Shown: positions 1-7,540, counted from the first letter of the stretch. The stretch is 64,000 bases of DNA from Clostridiaceae bacterium (GCA_902363625.1 CABJAS010000004.1:1-64000), one strand, 5' to 3'. Made by a program: numbers and translations. Notes: generated by a model from the sequence alone, not told the origin.

Positions 1-90
1 ACACCTGTAACCATCTCGAACACAGAAGTTAAGCATATCAACGGCGAAGATAGTGAGAGATCGCGAAAATAGCAGATTGCCGGGTAAGAG
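1..90 (+). rRNA. rrf: 5S ribosomal RNA, 3' part (truncated by window edge)
   Basis: The first 90 bases match the central and 3' portion of bacterial 5S rRNA: a cACCTGT..CATCTCGAACACAGAAGTTAAGC-type stretch, then the GAAGATAGT element and the closing strand. The 5' end lies outside the window, so an rRNA operon probably ends here. A factor-independent terminator follows directly. The exact 3' end is estimated. Confidence 0.9.
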
Positions 91-96
91 AAGAGA

Positions 97-118
97 GGAG
101 GGTTTCCTCCTTTTTCTT
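97..118 (+). terminator. Intrinsic terminator of the rRNA operon
   Basis: GGAGG (97-101) pairs with CCTCC (106-110) across a GTTT loop and is followed by TTTTTCTTT. It directly follows the 5S rRNA. Confidence 0.8.
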
Positions 119-157
119 TATCACAAAAGTAAGTACTGCATATAATAAGTAATAAAG

Positions 158-192
158 TTGTTTTATTTGACTATTTCATTTATAATAGTCAA
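158..192 (+). promoter_or_regulatory. murA promoter with overlapping inverted repeat
   Basis: TTGTTT (158-163) and TATAAT (181-186) are 17 bases apart, a good vegetative promoter. A perfect 9-bp inverted repeat, TTGACTATT (167-175) and AATAGTCAA (184-192), covers the spacer and the -10 element. It looks like an operator; the factor that would bind it is unknown. Confidence 0.6.
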
Positions 193-248
193 GAGTATAA
201 AAATATTATATGTGATAAATATAGAGAGACAGGATTGAGGAGATTACT

Positions 249-1520
249 ATGTCAGAAAAGATTATTATAGAGGGTGGGCATAAATTAAATGGTACGGTAA
301 TGATGAGCGGTGCTAAAAATGCAACTGTTGCATTGATTCCTGCAATCGTTTTAGCCGAAGGACCGGTAACTGTTTTTGGTGTGCCTGAAATATCGGATGT
401 AGAAGCCTTAGCGACGTTGCTAAGAGAATTAAATTGTAACGTAGAAACATTTGAAAATCACATTATTGTGGATCCTACCCATTTACAAAGTGTCCCTTTA
501 GTAAGTGATGCAGTAAATAAATTGCGTGCCTCTTATTATTTCATGGGGGCTTTGCTAGGGCGTTTTAGTTATGTTAAAATGAAAATGCCGGGAGGATGTT
601 ATTTAGGTCCTCGTCCAATTGACTTACATTTAAAAGGATTTGAAGCTTTAGGAGCTAAAATTACTTGTGATGAAGATGGAACTTATGAAATCTATGCTGA
701 AGAACTGGTAGGTACTAAAATTTATTTAGATTTTGCCTCTGTTGGAGCAACAATTAATATTATGTTAGCGGCTGTAAAAGCGAAAGGCAGAACAGAAATT
801 GAAAATGCGGCTAAAGAGCCGGAAATTATTGATGTAGCAAATATGCTGACAAAAATGGGCGCTAAGATTCGTGGTGTTGGAACAGACACGATTACAATCG
901 AAGGTGTAGACCATTTAGGGGGATGCTATCATGAGATTATCCCTGACCGCATTGAGGCCGGAACTTTTTTGATTTTAGCTGCGGCGGCAGGTGAAAGAAT
1001 TGTTATACAGAATGTTATTCCTCAGCATTTGGACTCTTTGATTTCTAAATTGAAAGAGATGGGAGTTAAAATGGAGGTTTCCGGAGATAGTGTGGTTGTT
1101 TATGGATTAGAGTCTTCTTTGAAAGCTGTGGATATTAAGACACAGCCTTATCCGGGGTTTGCTACCGACTTACAGCAGCCTTTAACAACGCTTTTAACAC
1201 AGGCTACGGGGCAATCTAGTGTAGAGGAGACCATTTATCCGGAAAGATTCAAACATTGCGCAGAATTGAATAAAATGGGAGCAGATATTGATATTCATTC
1301 AGGTTATGCCAATATTAATGGCAAGACAAAATTAAAAGGAGCGAATGTTTGTGCGACTGATCTGCGCTGTGGTGCTGCTTTAGTTATTGCAGCATTGATT
1401 GCCGAGGGAGAAACAGAGATTGGCAATGTCTATCATATTGATCGAGGCTATGATAACATCGATCATAAATTAATTATGCTTGGTGCAAGAATTACCAGAA
1501 TTGAGCGGGAAGATGATTAA
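249..1520 (+). CDS. murA: UDP-N-acetylglucosamine 1-carboxyvinyltransferase
   Basis: Cytoplasmic enzyme of the first committed step of peptidoglycan synthesis: it transfers enolpyruvate from PEP to UDP-GlcNAc. At 423 aa it has the usual length. The substrate-binding Lys-Asn pair lies at residues 23-24 (GAKN). The catalytic cysteine, target of fosfomycin, is C117 in [18 protein letters not shown]. The start is supported by an AGGAG site a few bases upstream. Many Firmicutes have two paralogues (MurA/MurAA and MurZ/MurAB); I cannot tell which this is. The gene is alone between the rRNA terminator and rpmE, with its own promoter. Confidence 0.96.
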   Translation: MSEKIIIEGGHKLNGTVMMSGAKNATVALIPAIVLAEGPVTVFGVPEISDVEALATLLRELNCNVETFENHIIVDPTHLQSVPLVSDAVNKLRASYYFMGALLGRFSYVKMKMPGGCYLGPRPIDLHLKGFEALGAKITCDEDGTYEIYAEELVGTKIYLDFASVGATINIMLAAVKAKGRTEIENAAKEPEIIDVANMLTKMGAKIRGVGTDTITIEGVDHLGGCYHEIIPDRIEAGTFLILAAAAGERIVIQNVIPQHLDSLISKLKEMGVKMEVSGDSVVVYGLESSLKAVDIKTQPYPGFATDLQQPLTTLLTQATGQSSVEETIYPERFKHCAELNKMGADIDIHSGYANINGKTKLKGANVCATDLRCGAALVIAALIAEGETEIGNVYHIDRGYDNIDHKLIMLGARITRIEREDD

Positions 1521-1643
1521 TCTCTATCTTTATAATAAAAAATACTGAATAATACTTGTAAAATTTAATTGAAGATGCTATTATAATTCAGTAACTTACT
1601 TTGGAGTTAGACAAAAAATTTCAAGGCGGAAGGAGAAAGAGCA

Positions 1644-1847
1644 ATGAAAAAAGGAATTCATCCAGATTATAAAAAAGTAAAAGCAGTATGTACATCTTGC
1701 GGAGCTGAATTTGAAACTGGTTCAGTTTTAAATGAAATTCGTGTGGATACTTGTTCAAACTGTCATCCTTTCTATACAGGAAAACAACGTTTTGCAAGTG
1801 CTGATGGACGTATCGATAAATTCAACAAAAAATACGGACTTAAATAA
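1644..1847 (+). CDS. rpmE: 50S ribosomal protein L31, zinc-binding type
   Basis: A 67-aa protein of the large ribosomal subunit. It is the C+ (zinc-containing) form: CTSC at residues 16-19 and CSNC at 37-40, followed by the family signature HPFYTG. Zinc-free paralogues normally replace this form under zinc limitation; none is seen here. An AAGGAG site precedes the ATG and a strong terminator follows, so it is probably transcribed alone. Confidence 0.96.
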   Translation: MKKGIHPDYKKVKAVCTSCGAEFETGSVLNEIRVDTCSNCHPFYTGKQRFASADGRIDKFNKKYGLK

Positions 1848-1850
1848 TAA

Positions 1851-1880
1851 AGTGGCAGATTTGCCACTTTTTATTTTTTC
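1851..1880 (+). terminator. rpmE terminator
   Basis: AGTGGCA (1851-1857) and TGCCACT (1862-1868) form a 7-bp stem with a GATT loop, followed by TTTATTTTTT. Confidence 0.9.
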
Positions 1881-1890
1881 GTGATATAAT
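1861..1890 (+). promoter_or_regulatory. Promoter of the yycJ-rlmH pair
   Basis: TTGCCA (1861-1866) and an extended -10 TGATATAAT (TATAAT 1885-1890) are 18 bases apart. The promoter overlaps the terminator of the preceding rpmE gene. Confidence 0.55.
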
Positions 1891-1913
1891 GAGTTAACGG
1901 AAGGAGCGATAAG

Positions 1914-2723
1914 ATGGAATATCATGTTTTAGCGAGTGGATCAAAGGGAAACAGTACCTTTATATACAGCAATGGTTTTGGGATATTGATCGATTGCGGT
2001 ATTTCTAAAAAGCAATTAGTGACGCGTTTAAATCAAGTGGGGTATAGTGAATCGGATATAAACTGCGTTTTATTAACACATGATCATAGTGACCATAAAA
2101 AAAATATACATATATTTGATCCTTCTATAGTATATGCGGGTCTAGGATGCTTGGAAGGACTGTCTTCACGCCATATTCTTAAACCTTATCAGTCAATTGG
2201 ATTTGAAAATATAGAAATTACTCCTTTATCTATTTCACATGATGCAACCAGTCCACTGGCATTTGTTGTGAATGACACGGTTTCAAAGCTTGTCTATATG
2301 ACTGATACGGGTTATGTGAGCAAAAAAAATATGGGCTTCATAGAAAATGCTAACTATTATATCATTGAAAGCAATCATGATATTGATATGCTGATGAACA
2401 GTGCCCGTCCCATCTATCTGAAAAAACGTATTTTGTCAGATGTAGGCCATTTATCAAACGATTACAGCGCTCGCTTAATGTGCAAAGTTTTAGGTGATCA
2501 GACACGGGACATTGTATTAGCTCATTTATCTCAGGAGGCGAATACTCCGGAATTAGCAATGGACTGCTACTGTAAAGTGTTTGAGTACAGTCAGATTAAT
2601 ATTGAAAATTATAATATAAAAATTGCGAGCCAAGTAGAAGTTGTAAGTGGAGGAGATACTATTGAAAATCAGGATCGTCAGTATTGGCAAGATCAAAGAG
2701 AAGTACTTGTTGGCGGGGATTAA
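1914..2723 (+). CDS. yycJ: Metallo-beta-lactamase-fold hydrolase, YycJ/WalJ family
   Basis: A 269-aa MBL-fold protein. The N-terminal ASGSKGNSTFI motif and metal-binding HDHSDH (residues 56-61) are typical of the YycJ/WalJ group; later histidines (SHDA, VGHLS, LAHLS) complete the two-metal site. YycJ of Bacillus has been described as a 5'-3' DNA exonuclease linked to mismatch repair; that role here is inferred from family. AAGGAG precedes the ATG. The last 62 bases overlap rlmH in another frame, which is unusually long. The prophage carries a second member of this family at 12779. Confidence 0.85.
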   Translation: MEYHVLASGSKGNSTFIYSNGFGILIDCGISKKQLVTRLNQVGYSESDINCVLLTHDHSDHKKNIHIFDPSIVYAGLGCLEGLSSRHILKPYQSIGFENIEITPLSISHDATSPLAFVVNDTVSKLVYMTDTGYVSKKNMGFIENANYYIIESNHDIDMLMNSARPIYLKKRILSDVGHLSNDYSARLMCKVLGDQTRDIVLAHLSQEANTPELAMDCYCKVFEYSQINIENYNIKIASQVEVVSGGDTIENQDRQYWQDQREVLVGGD

Positions 2724-3141
2724 TGAATATAAAAAGCGTTTAGGTGCTTTTACTAAAATAGAGATAGTAGAATTAGAGGATGAAAAAATTTCTGATAAGG
2801 CTTCTTTAGCGGATGAACAGCTGGTCTTAGATAAAGAAGGCAGAAAGATCTTAGATCGAATAAAAGACGATGAATATGTCATTCTTTTGGATCTTCATGG
2901 AAAAGAAATAGACTCTGTTCAATTATCTAAACTAATTGAAACAAAGATGATTGAAGGGAAAAGCACGATTACTTTTGTTGTCGGGGGATCGCTTGGTCTC
3001 GCAAAAGATGTTGTTGCACGCAGTAATTTTCGTATTTGCTTTTCTAAACTGACTTTTACACATCAGATGATTCGTTTATTTTTACTGGAACAGATCTACC
3101 GTTCTTTTAAGATTATGAATAATCACACCTACCATAAATAA
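2662..3141 (+). CDS. rlmH: 23S rRNA (pseudouridine1915-N3)-methyltransferase RlmH
   Basis: SPOUT-class methyltransferase that modifies pseudouridine 1915 in helix 69 of 23S rRNA, using S-adenosylmethionine. I chose a TTG start at 2662: the protein then begins MKIRIVSIGKIKEKY and is 159 aa, the standard RlmH length, and GGAGGAG (2649-2655) sits at correct spacing. The SAM-binding knot is visible as FVVGGSLGL, and the C-terminus ends LLEQIYRSF..NHTYHK, as in the family. It overlaps the end of the yycJ-type gene, suggesting translational coupling. Confidence 0.95.
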   Translation: MKIRIVSIGKIKEKYLLAGINEYKKRLGAFTKIEIVELEDEKISDKASLADEQLVLDKEGRKILDRIKDDEYVILLDLHGKEIDSVQLSKLIETKMIEGKSTITFVVGGSLGLAKDVVARSNFRICFSKLTFTHQMIRLFLLEQIYRSFKIMNNHTYHK

Positions 3142-3145
3142 AAAA

Positions 3146-3175
3146 CCAAGCAATGATACAATTGCTTGATTTTTA
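3146..3175. terminator. Bidirectional terminator between rlmH and the spx-like gene
   Basis: CAAGCAAT (3147-3154) pairs with ATTGCTTG (3161-3168) over a 6-base loop. It has an A-tract before and a T-tract after, so it can end both rlmH (+) and the converging spx-like gene (-). Confidence 0.8.
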
Positions 3176-3520
3176 CTATCTTGGCAGAAAAGCGCGGATA
3201 TCCTCACTGTTATAACCGGCTAAAAAACGTTTATCATCAAATATAATCGGTGTTTTTATTAGTTTAGGATCACTGATCAGAATTTTGACTAGTTCACTTA
3301 AACGCAAATGATCAAAGTGATGAACTAAAGAACGTACACTATCCGACTTTATGGATAAGATCGAAGTCACTTCATCGGGATTCTTTTCTAAAATATCAAT
3401 CATCTCATCCTCAGTCATTTTGGAACTGATTTTAATTTGCATGACAGGAATCTGGTAATCGTCAAAAAATTGACGCGCATTTCTTGAAGAACGGTTGTTG
3501 GAAATATACATTGTTATCAT
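3176..3520 (-). CDS. Spx/ArsC-family transcriptional regulator lacking the CxxC redox site
   Basis: A 114-aa protein. The ATG at 3520 is chosen because GAGGTG lies about 7 bases upstream; an in-frame GTG further up overlaps that site. The C-terminus (KTPIIFDDKRFLAGYNSEDIR..LPR) is classic Spx, an RNA polymerase alpha-CTD-binding regulator of thiol stress. However, the N-terminal segment reads TMYISNNRSSRNARQFF, where Spx has a CxxC disulfide switch, so both cysteines are absent. The arginine of the usual R-T/S-P-I motif is Lys. It may be a redox-blind Spx paralogue or a diverged ArsC-like protein. Confidence 0.8.
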   Translation of the reverse strand: MITMYISNNRSSRNARQFFDDYQIPVMQIKISSKMTEDEMIDILEKNPDEVTSILSIKSDSVRSLVHHFDHLRLSELVKILISDPKLIKTPIIFDDKRFLAGYNSEDIRAFLPR

Positions 3521-3583
3521 CTTTATCACCTCGAGATTATTATAGCGGAAATAAAGTTAAGAACAGGGCAGCAACTATCATTC

Positions 3584-3615
3584 AACACCAATATACTGGT
3601 GTTATAATTTTTTTG
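3584..3615 (+). promoter_or_regulatory. Inverted repeat and T-tract between the spx-like gene and gloA
   Basis: AACACCA (3584-3590) pairs with TGGTGTT (3597-3603), followed by ATAATTTTTTTT. It could be a small terminator or an operator over a TATAAT box (3603-3608). It lies in the divergent region between the reverse spx-like gene and the forward gloA gene. Confidence 0.4.
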
Positions 3616-3676
3616 TTCAATGTCCTTTTAAATTGTGAGTAATCTTGCTATTATGAAAAAAGGAGGACGATATATT

Positions 3677-4039
3677 ATGAAAGCGATCTTTAATCACTGC
3701 AATATTAATGTTACTAATTTAGATCGAAGCCTTGCTTTTTATAAAGAAGCATTGGGCTTAGAGGAAATAAGAAGAAAAGAGACGGAACATTTTACTCTTG
3801 TCTATTTAGGCGATGGAATAACGCCTTTTAGCTTAGAGTTAACTTGCCTGAACGATCACCCGCAGCCATATGAACTGGGAGAAAATGAGAGTCATATTTG
3901 TTTTACCGTAGAGGATTATGATGCGGCTCATGCTTTGCATGAAAAAATGGGATGCATCTGTTTTGAAAATACAGCAATGGGATTGTATTTTATTCATGAT
4001 CCTGATGACTACTGGTTTGAAATTATACCAAAACGTTAA
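3677..4039 (+). CDS. gloA: Lactoylglutathione lyase / glyoxalase I (VOC family); prophage integration target
   Basis: A 120-aa VOC protein resembling GloA, which isomerises the methylglyoxal-thiol hemithioacetal. The four expected metal ligands are present: H7, E54 (SLELT), H73 (ESHICF) and E115 (YWFEI). AAAGGAGG precedes the ATG at 3677; an upstream in-frame start lacks such a site. The prophage has inserted in its last codons: the sequence from TGG TTT GAA to the stop and terminator recurs at 42418-42472. The gene stays intact because the phage supplies an equivalent 3' end. Confidence 0.88.
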   Translation: MKAIFNHCNINVTNLDRSLAFYKEALGLEEIRRKETEHFTLVYLGDGITPFSLELTCLNDHPQPYELGENESHICFTVEDYDAAHALHEKMGCICFENTAMGLYFIHDPDDYWFEIIPKR

Positions 4040-4067
4040 AAGCGCCTATATTAAGGCGCTTTTTTAA
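4013..4067. repeat. attL: left copy of the prophage attachment repeat
   Basis: 55 bases covering the gloA 3' end and terminator match 42418-42472 with five mismatches. The longest identical run is 17 bases (4026-4042), the likely crossover region. Two of the mismatches are compensatory changes in the terminator stem (C-G against T-A), showing that both copies preserve the hairpin. The integrase gene lies directly to the right. Confidence 0.88.
4041..4066 (+). terminator. Terminator after gloA (phage-side copy)
   Basis: AGCGCCT (4041-4047) pairs with AGGCGCT (4054-4060) over ATATTA, followed by T6. If crossover falls in the 17-base core, this terminator came in with the phage, and the original one is now at 42446-42470. 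Confidence 0.9.
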
Positions 4068-4083
4068 ATTATATGTAACGTTT

Positions 4084-4101
4084 AACTCCTATTTTACTCC
4101 C
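4084..4101. promoter_or_regulatory. Candidate integrase arm-binding sites, left
   Basis: AACTCCT (4084-4090) and TACTCCC (4095-4101) are 11 bases apart, just inside attL at the end of the integrase gene. A matching pair with the same spacing and orientation lies just inside attR (42310-42327). This arrangement resembles arm-type sites of tyrosine recombinases. Confidence 0.45.
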
Positions 4102-5129
4102 TAATCAAATAAATCAGTTATTTCTTTTCGTTTTTCGTCATATAGATGCCCGTATATGTCCATTGTGGTCGTAATACTTTTGTGTCCTAGCATCTTTGAA
4201 ACAGTATAGATGTCTACTCCTTTATTTATTAACATTGCTGCATAGCTATGCCTAAAGTCATGAACACGAATTCTTTTTATTCCAGCTTTTTTTATCCAAT
4301 TATCTAAATCTCTATTTATATGAGAATACAATGATGGCTTGAAAATATATTCATCACCAGTACCAAAATCTAACCAACGTGGAATAGGGACAATACGCTT
4401 AGATGTTTCGTTTTTAAATTGATCTCCAATTATATAAGCGGATCCAGTTCTTTTAACAGTTTCAGATAAATGTAGTTCATTACCATGTATATCGCTATAT
4501 TTTAAACCAAATAGCTCACTTTTTCTTAATCCAGTATAAAACAAAGTAGTAAAAATCAATTTATGTGTTGGGTATGTTACGTATTCTATAAATGTTTTAA
4601 ATTCCTCTTCAGTCCAAAAATTCAATTCATTTTTTCGTACTGGAGAGGTTTTATCAACTTTTTTAAACGGATTCACTTCCAAAAAAGAATGAACTACACA
4701 CCATTCAAAAAAGGCGCTTAAATTGTTTTCTCTTGTATTTGCTGTAGAGGGGGCTAAAGTTTTATTCATTTGATTTTGCCATAGAATTATATCAGCTGGT
4801 TTTATCTTGGATAATTTACTTTTGTAGAATACATGAAGCTGCTCATAATATAAAACCTCTTTATTATAAATAGTTGTTTCTGCCATCTTTTTATTTTTAC
4901 AATCGGCTATGTATAAAGAATAAACATCTTCAAAGATTGGAGATGAGTTGGAAGCAGTCAACTTTAATTTTAAACGTAACTGTGCCACCTTAGTTCTTCC
5001 TTCTTTTACGCTTTTAGAACTTATTGTGGTTCTATTACGTGTACCATCAAGGCGATAGCCAAGGTTAACATCAAAAACATATCTTTTTTCCCCGCTTTTT
5101 AATATTTTAACTGTATATTCTTTTGCCAT
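4101..5129 (-). CDS. int: Tyrosine recombinase (phage integrase)
   Basis: A 342-aa site-specific recombinase that catalyses prophage integration and, with an excision factor, excision. The N-terminal part (about 1-60) resembles an arm-type DNA-binding domain; a SAM-like core-binding domain (about 65-150) and the catalytic domain follow. The catalytic set is visible: R202 (TGLRKSE), H290 and R293 (HDFRHS), H316 (LGHKS) and the nucleophile Y326 (DIYGH). It reads toward attL, the usual place for an integrase. No excisionase is recognised. Confidence 0.95.
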   Translation of the reverse strand: MAKEYTVKILKSGEKRYVFDVNLGYRLDGTRNRTTISSKSVKEGRTKVAQLRLKLKLTASNSSPIFEDVYSLYIADCKNKKMAETTIYNKEVLYYEQLHVFYKSKLSKIKPADIILWQNQMNKTLAPSTANTRENNLSAFFEWCVVHSFLEVNPFKKVDKTSPVRKNELNFWTEEEFKTFIEYVTYPTHKLIFTTLFYTGLRKSELFGLKYSDIHGNELHLSETVKRTGSAYIIGDQFKNETSKRIVPIPRWLDFGTGDEYIFKPSLYSHINRDLDNWIKKAGIKRIRVHDFRHSYAAMLINKGVDIYTVSKMLGHKSITTTMDIYGHLYDEKRKEITDLFD

Positions 5130-5153
5130 ATAAAATCGCTCCTTTATAAATAT

Positions 5154-5182
5154 TTTATTTTTTGGTCAAAATATGTTATAAT
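5154..5182 (+). promoter_or_regulatory. Extended -10 promoter for a small RNA
   Basis: TGTTATAAT (5174-5182) is an extended -10 element; the -35 region (TTTATT, 5154-5159) is weak. It points rightward, opposite to both flanking genes, so it cannot serve them. Confidence 0.5.
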
Positions 5183-5188
5183 GAGCAC

Positions 5189-5290
5189 GATAAAAGGAAT
5201 TGATCGGGCATCAATTTTTTATCATGCTTAGATGATATTGGCGTATCATCTTAACCACTACCACCTTGTTGGCGCAGGGTGGTTTTTTAT
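5189..5290 (+). ncRNA. Candidate phage small RNA of about 100 nt
   Basis: Downstream of an extended -10 promoter are three hairpins and no good ORF: AATTGAT/ATCAATT (5198-5216, followed by T's), a perfect 7-bp GATGATA/TATCATC stem (5231-5250), and a terminal ACCACC/GGTGGT stem followed by T6 (5262-5287). The last is a standard intrinsic terminator and also lies at the 3' end of the converging DUF4041 gene. The unit (promoter, structured body, terminator) looks like a trans-acting or antisense RNA; its target is unknown. Confidence 0.5.
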
Positions 5291-6570
5291 TATAATTCTT
5301 TTAGTTTTAAGGACTCTCTGTATTGCTCGGCATCTGCTACTTTATTAATTTCAATTAGTTTATCATGATTTTCATGGATCACTTTTTCTATGTCTTCTAG
5401 TTTGACTTTGAAAAATTCTTTTCTGCTATTAATCATATTAACCTTGTTTTTTTCAAAAGCTTTATGTAGTGCTGCTTCCAATTTTGGCGCATCGTCTGAG
5501 AAGATCATTGCATGTACATCAAATGTGAATGGTACAGAGGCATCACCTAATTCGTCAACTCGGTCTTGTGGGTTTAACCTACGTGTCATACCTATTTTAT
5601 ATACATCTTCACCAAATGAACCAACATTTGAGATAACATACACATAGCCGGCTTTTTGGTTGGCTTCTCTATAATCAATATCAGCAAGATTTTTATTTAT
5701 TTCGTTAATTTGGTCATCGATCTCTTTTAGTTTTTGATTAATTAATACTTTTTCATCATTATCTGCATTTTCTAATTGGCTTACTAATTTGTTTCTGGCA
5801 TTAGAATAATGAGTTAATTCTTTATTGATTGTTTTTCTGGTTTCCTCAATTTCTTTTTGCAATCTAGCCTGTTCACGTTCTTCTTCACGTGCGGCTCTCA
5901 TAGCTTCTTTTTCTTCTTGTTTTTTGCAATTATATTCATGTACTAGGTGTAATTCGTCTATTTTCAGCATTAAATAAGAATCTTTAACTGAAATTTTATT
6001 ACGAGTATTTAATTTGTTTAGTGCAGTAGCACATTTAAAAATTCGATCTTTTACATTATCAAAGTTATTAAACTTTACTTTCGATATCAGTACATCACAT
6101 TCATTATTGAATGCTCTAAGATACATTTTCATATTATCATTATTCAATGCTTGCCCTTTTGCCTTGCTTCCATCAAGAGTCCAGTCTTCTGAGAAATTTA
6201 AAGCACTTTTATTTTTTATTAACACTTTTTGTTTGTTTCTGACTTCTGTTATTCTATTTGCATATTCTTCACTGGTCATACAGTTAAATTTAGGTTTATA
6301 TAAGCCGAAATCGCACATATCAACTTCAAGTTCCAACTTTTCAAGTGTAGTAGTTAAGTTGCTAATTGTATTCTTTAATTCATTAATTTTAGAGTTCAGT
6401 TCTTCCTCTTTTTCATTAAGAGTAGCAAGAGCTTCTTGTTTTTTCTTAATACATTCTTCAACTTCAAAATACTCTTTAGCTCCTATTTGTTGTAATTTAA
6501 TATTGGCATTGTCTAATTCTAATTGCAGCCTTTCAATTTCTTGAAGTTCTTTTTTATTAAATAACCCCAT
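5290..6570 (-). CDS. DUF4041-type coiled-coil protein with C-terminal T5orf172 (GIY-YIG) nuclease domain
   Basis: A 426-aa protein. Residues 1-75 and about 215-310 are heptad-rich, charged coiled coils, flanking a DUF4041-like middle region. The C-terminal part (about 317-400) begins GYVYVISNVG..DVYKIGMTRR, the T5orf172/Mug113 version of the GIY-YIG fold, with LEAALHKAF and the EFFKV end. A GGGAGG site precedes the ATG, and a -10 TATAAT on the reverse strand lies at 6605-6610. Such proteins recur next to integrases in prophages. A DNA-cleaving role in phage exclusion is plausible but not shown by the sequence. Confidence 0.75.
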   Translation of the reverse strand: MGLFNKKELQEIERLQLELDNANIKLQQIGAKEYFEVEECIKKKQEALATLNEKEEELNSKINELKNTISNLTTTLEKLELEVDMCDFGLYKPKFNCMTSEEYANRITEVRNKQKVLIKNKSALNFSEDWTLDGSKAKGQALNNDNMKMYLRAFNNECDVLISKVKFNNFDNVKDRIFKCATALNKLNTRNKISVKDSYLMLKIDELHLVHEYNCKKQEEKEAMRAAREEEREQARLQKEIEETRKTINKELTHYSNARNKLVSQLENADNDEKVLINQKLKEIDDQINEINKNLADIDYREANQKAGYVYVISNVGSFGEDVYKIGMTRRLNPQDRVDELGDASVPFTFDVHAMIFSDDAPKLEAALHKAFEKNKVNMINSRKEFFKVKLEDIEKVIHENHDKLIEINKVADAEQYRESLKLKEL

Positions 6571-6949
6571 CTATTTATTCCTCCCTTTATTTCTTATATT
6601 TAATATTATACAACAATATATTTCTATTAGTAGCCAAAACCATGCAACAAAATTTTGAAAAATGGCTGAAATCGCTCGAATGCAACGATTTTGATAAAAA
6701 CTATCGAATGATAAGAAATGCATAAGAAATTAAATCCTAGCATACTGCTTTGCATAATACAGTAAACTAACAATTCTTATAAAGATAAATTTTATTTTAA
6801 AATATTTGTAGAAAAAAGAAGTATTTCCAAAACTATGTAAGTATATATAATTAGGGCAATCTGCACCACTTAAGTATTTGTGCTAATATACAGGTACAGA
6901 AGCGCTACTGTTGCATATCAACAAAAATCAGTTAAGGGGAGAAGTACAT
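6571..6949. other. Non-coding region of the lysogeny module
   Basis: About 380 AT-rich bases without a convincing gene. It holds the reverse promoter of the DUF4041 gene (-10 at 6605-6610), short inverted repeats such as AAATCG..CGATTT (near 6665-6690) and TACTG..CAGTA (near 6740-6766), two TCGAATG copies, and an extended -10 TGCTAATAT (6881-6889) for the small ORF at 6950. Confidence 0.4.
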
Positions 6950-7078
6950 ATGAAAACTAAAAACGAAAAACTTATTAAAGATTACCAAGACCAGATTATA
7001 TGGTTAATACCAAAATTAATATCCATAAAAGCCCTAGAAACTATATTAATAATAATTAGAAGACATGTAAAAGACTAA
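6950..7078 (+). CDS. Small phage protein, 42 aa, unknown
   Basis: A 42-codon ORF with a clear AGGGGAGAAG site and an extended -10 TGCTAATAT (6881-6889) upstream, and a terminator right after its stop. It starts MKTKNEKLIKDYQDQIIWL and has a hydrophobic, Ile/Leu-rich middle with a basic end. I do not recognise it. It lies in the lysogeny module on the strand opposite to the repressor and converges with it. Confidence 0.5.
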   Translation: MKTKNEKLIKDYQDQIIWLIPKLISIKALETILIIIRRHVKD

Positions 7079-7096
7079 TTGCATGTCTTTTATTTT
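7059..7096. terminator. Terminator between the 42-aa ORF and the repressor gene
   Basis: AAGACATG (7060-7067) pairs with CATGTCTT (7081-7088), followed by TTATTTT. It overlaps the stop of the 42-aa ORF and could also end the converging repressor gene. Confidence 0.6.
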
Positions 7097-7485
7097 AGGT
7101 CATTCGATAAACTTTTAACAAAATCATATAACGCATCTTGCTTGTCTTGTTCAAGTGAAAGAAAGCATTCCAGCATTTTTCTTGCTTTAGGGGTTAGATT
7201 CATTTCATCAGAAATTGTATTAATTAACTCTATATCACCGTCAAGAATTTTGTTCCCAACTCCATATAATAGCCAATCAATAGAATAACCAAAAGTTTTA
7301 GCCATTAGAATGAATAATGGTTTTTTTTGCTCAATCTCTTTGTTTCGTCCAGATTCTATATTGGCGATAGTACTTAAACCCACAGCAACTTTTTTACCTA
7401 GTTCTGTTTGGGTTAAATTTTGATCTTTTCGCATTTCTTTAACTCTTAACCCGATTTCAATTGCGTTTAATACACTGTTGTTCAT
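7090..7485 (-). CDS. Phage repressor, Xre/HTH_3 family (CI-like)
   Basis: A 131-aa protein, starting at the ATG at 7485 behind a GGAGGTGAAAG site. The helix-turn-helix is at about residues 15-65 (RVKEMRKDQNLTQTELGKKV..STIANIESG). The short C-terminal region lacks a LexA/CI-type peptidase, so induction by RecA-driven self-cleavage is not expected. Instead, the ORF6N/ANT antirepressor at 7853 may inactivate it. It is transcribed away from the early operon from a promoter whose -35 lies inside an operator (7527-7540), fitting autoregulation. Confidence 0.88.
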   Translation of the reverse strand: MNNSVLNAIEIGLRVKEMRKDQNLTQTELGKKVAVGLSTIANIESGRNKEIEQKKPLFILMAKTFGYSIDWLLYGVGNKILDGDIELINTISDEMNLTPKARKMLECFLSLEQDKQDALYDFVKSLSNDLK

Positions 7486-7508
7486 ATCTTTCACCTCCTG
7501 ACAAAGAA

Positions 7509-7540
7509 ATAATATCATATATATAATTATTTGGCAAACA
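7509..7540 (-). promoter_or_regulatory. Repressor promoter with operator O1
   Basis: On the reverse strand, TTGCCA (7532-7537) and TATTAT (7509-7514) are 17 bases apart. The -35 lies within TTATTTGGCAAACA (7527-7540), whose core TTTGGCAAA is a palindrome shared with the two early-promoter sites. Confidence 0.75.

Noticed and set aside
1556..1587. rpmE promoter TTGTAA / TATAAT
   Set aside because: The spacer is 20 bases, too long for a confident call, and no better -35 was found.
6505..7080. tRNA genes near the integration module
   Set aside because: No cloverleaf, TTCRA loop or CCA end could be found; the integration site is the gloA 3' end, not a tRNA.
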